Below are positions 42,140 to 44,679 of a stretch of 44,679 bases of DNA, piece after piece. The notes under the pieces are model-generated. The model saw only the letters and a program-made list of their open reading frames with translations, was not told where the DNA came from and made no database searches. Source of the DNA: Dyella sp. ASV24. GTDB lineage: Bacteria > Pseudomonadota > Gammaproteobacteria > Xanthomonadales > Rhodanobacteraceae. The stretch lies in the NCBI RefSeq assembly GCF_016428905.1, contig NZ_JAELTQ010000024.1, positions 1 to 44,679 of the forward strand, given 5' to 3'. Both the position numbers and the translations under genes were made by a program. Position 1 is the first letter of the stretch. Every line of letters begins with the position of its first letter.

Positions 42140-42202
42140 GTCGGCTTGACGACATGGCCCAGCTGGGGCACGTTCGCCTCTTCCCTTCCAGGATGGAATG
42201 CC

Positions 42203-43015
42203 GTGTCGCGCCCCCACGCCCTGCATGCCCGCCGCTTCGCTGTGCATCGTTGGCTGATGCCCCTGTGCCTCGCAACGGTGCTTTCCGCCTGCGCCCCGAC
42301 GCCGGTACGCAACCCCATCGCACAGTGGGTGCCCTCACCCAACTACGATGCGCGACGCCCGGTGCTCATCGTGATCCATTTCACCAACGAGCATTCCGCA
42401 TCGCAGGCGTTGCATACCTTGCGCACCGCCAACAGCGGCGGCCCGGTGAGCGCGCACTACCTGGTCGGCGATGACGGCCACATTTACCAACTGGTCGCCG
42501 ACAGCGAGCGCGCCTGGCACGCCGGCGCGGGCCATTGGGGCACCATCACCGACGTGAACTCAGCCTCCATCGGCATTGAGCTGGATAACGACGGCGACTC
42601 GCCTTTTACCCAAGTGCAGATAGACAGCCTGCTGCATCTTCTCGCCGACCTTACCGACCGCCTGCGCATCCCACGCACACAGATCATTGGTCACGAAGAC
42701 CTCGCGCCCGGCCGCAAGGACGATCCTGGCCCGCGCTTCCCCTGGCAACAGCTGGCGCAGGCCGGCTTCGGCCTATGGCCGCAGGGGCCGCTGGTCGACC
42801 CTCCTCCAGGGTTCGACCCGTGGGCGGCACTCGGCCTGATCGGCTACCCCTTGGATAACCGCACCGCCACGGTGCATTCGTTCCACCACCACTTCCGCGG
42901 CATGGACGCGGGCATCAACGGCGACGCGCTCGACGGCCAGGACCTGCGCATCCTGTATGCGCTGTCCCGGCAGTTGGGTGCCGGTGGCGGCATCACAGGC
43001 GTGCCGGCCGGCTGA
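42203..43015 (+). CDS. N-acetylmuramoyl-L-alanine amidase, AmiD-like lipoprotein
   Basis: This 270-residue zinc amidase cleaves the bond between MurNAc and L-Ala in peptidoglycan fragments, probably for recycling at the outer membrane. It has a lipobox LSAC with Cys at residue 30 after a long n-region. Zinc-site parts of the amidase-2 domain are VIHF (H59), the SAHYLV region, AWHAGAGHWG and IIGHEDLAPGRKDDPGP. A C-terminal peptidoglycan-binding-like part follows. GTG 42203 with AGGATGGA upstream was chosen; ATG 42257 would leave a normal short signal peptide and is the alternative. Confidence 0.87.
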   Translation: MSRPHALHARRFAVHRWLMPLCLATVLSACAPTPVRNPIAQWVPSPNYDARRPVLIVIHFTNEHSASQALHTLRTANSGGPVSAHYLVGDDGHIYQLVADSERAWHAGAGHWGTITDVNSASIGIELDNDGDSPFTQVQIDSLLHLLADLTDRLRIPRTQIIGHEDLAPGRKDDPGPRFPWQQLAQAGFGLWPQGPLVDPPPGFDPWAALGLIGYPLDNRTATVHSFHHHFRGMDAGINGDALDGQDLRILYALSRQLGAGGGITGVPAG

Positions 43016-43091
43016 GAGCCATCGATTCGTCGCGTTTGCTTCAGGCTGGCTGAGGCAAAATCTTTGTGTCACCAAGGAGTTTTGCCGCGCC

Positions 43092-44679
43092 ATGTCTTCG
43101 ACGGGTTATTCGCTGCGCGCCACAGTCGTCGACAGCCTGCTCACCACCAAGCGGCCGGATGTGCCCGTGCGCGTGGTCGTGCGCAACACCGCTGCGGTCA
43201 TCCTGCCGCTGGCGATCGGCATCATGGCGGGCCATCCAGGCATCGGCCTTGGTATTGGCGCGGGTGCGCTGGACACCATGTTCTCCGACCAGCCGGGCCC
43301 CTATCGCCAACGCATGGCGCGCCTGCTGCTCGCCTCGCTCGCTGCCGGTCTGGCCTCGCTGATCGGTTTTCTGATCGGGGATCAGCTGATTCCTATCCTG
43401 GTGGCCACGGCGGCCTTCGGCTTCTTCGGCGGCATGCTGGTGGTGTTCGGCGCCGACATGGCGCGCGTGGGCATGACCAGCATGATCCTGTTGGTGGTCA
43501 CCGCCGCTACGCCACGACCATGGGGCGAAGCCCTGGGCGCGTCCGCGCTGATCTTCGCCGGTGGATTGTTGCTTACGCTGTTTTCGGTGGCGGCATGGCC
43601 GCTGCAACGCTATCGCCCTGAGCGCCACGCACTGGCGGCGGTGTATCGCGGCCTGTCGTCGCTCGCGCGGCAGCAAGAGCATGACGATGCCGACGTGCCC
43701 GCACTGACCGACGCCATGACCACGCTGCAACACACGCTATTGGGACGCCACCATGCGCGCGGCCGCGCCATGGAGGCCTTCGGCGTGCTGTTGGAACTGG
43801 CCGAACGCATTCGCCTCGAACTGGTTGCCATGGCGGAGCTGCGTGCCAACCCAACCATCCATGCGATGTTCCGCGGGGACGCTGCGCGCGTGCTTGCCGC
43901 AATCGCAGATGCGCTGGAAGTAGCCGAGTCGCCACGACAGGCTGAGCACGCCTTGCAGACGTTGCAAGCCAGCGAGAACGCCCTGCTCGGCAATGGCGGC
44001 AATGCGGATGGCCTGGCCACGCATATCCACGCCTTGTCGGGTCAGCTTGCCGCCGCCGTGCGTAATGCCAACTGGGCCGGCAGCCGCGGTGAATTGCGCG
44101 CCGCCGCCGCAGAAACGCCGCTACCCGCCGCACTGCGCAGCAGTTCGGCGCGTGCGACCTTGCGCGCCAACCTGACGCCGCACTCGGTGGCTTTTCGCCA
44201 CGCCATACGCACCGCCATCACGCTCTCGGCCACCCTGCTCGTCTCGCGTGAACTCGGCCTGCCGCATGGTTACTGGTTGCCGATGACTGCAGCCATCGTG
44301 CTGCGTCCGGACTTCGCCGCCACCTTCAACTTTGGCCTGTTACGCGTGGTTGGCACCGTGCTCGGCCTGGTACTCACCACCGCGCTGCTGCACTTCACGC
44401 CGCATGACCCGTGGGCGCACCTCGCACTCATGGCGGTGCTGTGCATGGGTTTCCGCTATCTCGCTACGGCGCACTACGGCGTGGCGGTCGCAGCGCTCAC
44501 CGGCACGGTCGTCATTCTGTTGTCCTTCGAGGGCGTGAACTCCAGCGACGCCGTACTGGACCGCGTAATCAATACCGCGCTGGGCAGTGGCATGGCGTTG
44601 CTGGCCTATGTGCTTTGGCCCACCTGGGAGCGCGCACGCGCGCGTGCAGCCCTCTCGGACATGCTCGATGCCTATGCCG
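43092..44679 (+). CDS. FUSC-family inner-membrane transporter, truncated by the window end
   Basis: The reading frame starts at ATG 43092 and stays open to the window end (about 529 codons), so the gene is partial at its 3' end. Two blocks of hydrophobic helices are visible, at about 32-170 and 385-505. Between them lies a soluble helical region (175-375) rich in Ala, Leu, Arg and Glu. This is the FUSC layout of YccS and AaeB-type efflux proteins for aromatic acids. AAGGAG lies upstream at a long spacing of 12 bases. The motif GYWLPMTAAIVLRPD (about 396-410) is typical of the second FUSC block. Confidence 0.9.
   Translation, partial: MSSTGYSLRATVVDSLLTTKRPDVPVRVVVRNTAAVILPLAIGIMAGHPGIGLGIGAGALDTMFSDQPGPYRQRMARLLLASLAAGLASLIGFLIGDQLIPILVATAAFGFFGGMLVVFGADMARVGMTSMILLVVTAATPRPWGEALGASALIFAGGLLLTLFSVAAWPLQRYRPERHALAAVYRGLSSLARQQEHDDADVPALTDAMTTLQHTLLGRHHARGRAMEAFGVLLELAERIRLELVAMAELRANPTIHAMFRGDAARVLAAIADALEVAESPRQAEHALQTLQASENALLGNGGNADGLATHIHALSGQLAAAVRNANWAGSRGELRAAAAETPLPAALRSSSARATLRANLTPHSVAFRHAIRTAITLSATLLVSRELGLPHGYWLPMTAAIVLRPDFAATFNFGLLRVVGTVLGLVLTTALLHFTPHDPWAHLALMAVLCMGFRYLATAHYGVAVAALTGTVVILLSFEGVNSSDAVLDRVINTALGSGMALLAYVLWPTWERARARAALSDMLDAYA

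Overview
The window reads as a chromosomal contig end from a high-GC gammaproteobacterium, most likely a xanthomonad of the Rhodanobacteraceae type (Dyella, Luteibacter, Rhodanobacter and relatives). This is inferred from two large TonB-dependent receptors, a leucine/isovalerate (liu) degradation set, an EfpL (YeiP) protein, a short FeoB followed by a small Cys-rich membrane protein, and compact gene spacing with many ATGA/GTGA overlaps. No rRNA, tRNA, CRISPR array, phage or insertion sequence was recognised. The first 167 bases are not genomic: 122 C residues, a short junk stretch and an exact Illumina Nextera read-1 adapter. Genomic sequence starts at about 168.

Region by region. (1) 168-2060: three tandem terminator hairpins, then liuB, the beta subunit of methylcrotonyl-CoA carboxylase. 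(2) 2120-13710: a sugar-utilisation locus in two divergent arms. The minus arm is agaS, two PfkB-family kinases, a TonB-dependent receptor and a secreted clan GH-D glycosidase. The plus arm is a class I aldolase, an amidohydrolase and a DeoR-family regulator. A GAAAC-repeat operator lies between the arms. Together the genes suggest uptake of an alpha-galactosaminide-type glycan, deamination to tagatose-6-phosphate, a second phosphorylation and aldol cleavage. No inner-membrane transporter or NagA-type deacetylase is present in the window. (3) 13732-19134: a small His-rich ORF, an ArsR/AHSA1 pair with a striking double operator, two tandem Sel1-repeat paralogues and a secreted phospholipase D-like protein. 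(4) 19155-21570: feoA, feoB and a Cys-rich small protein on the minus strand, preceded by a Fur-like site. (5) 21784-30770: a metallo-beta-lactamase-fold hydrolase, then the rest of the leucine pathway (liuC, liuD, liuE), interrupted by VOC and cupin genes and by three exported proteins of unknown role, and closed by a strong terminator. liuB is thus about 21 kb from liuC. (6) 30849-33280: a LytS/LytTR-type two-component pair and a small lipoprotein. (7) 33323-37005: an exported amidohydrolase, three GNAT acetyltransferases and a YdeI-like protein. (8) 37006-37543: a non-coding stretch with a 14-bp palindrome and a structured, terminator-ending RNA candidate. (9) 37544-44679: a second TonB-dependent receptor, an SDR dehydrogenase, an inverted-repeat element, efpL, an AmiD-like lipoprotein amidase and a truncated FUSC-family transporter.

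The items most worth following up are the agaS/receptor/GH-D locus as a possibly undescribed galactosaminide utilisation system, the ArsR promoter whose start codon lies inside its own operator, the duplicated Sel1 proteins with a shared C-terminal module, and the leader-like RNA at 37101-37199.
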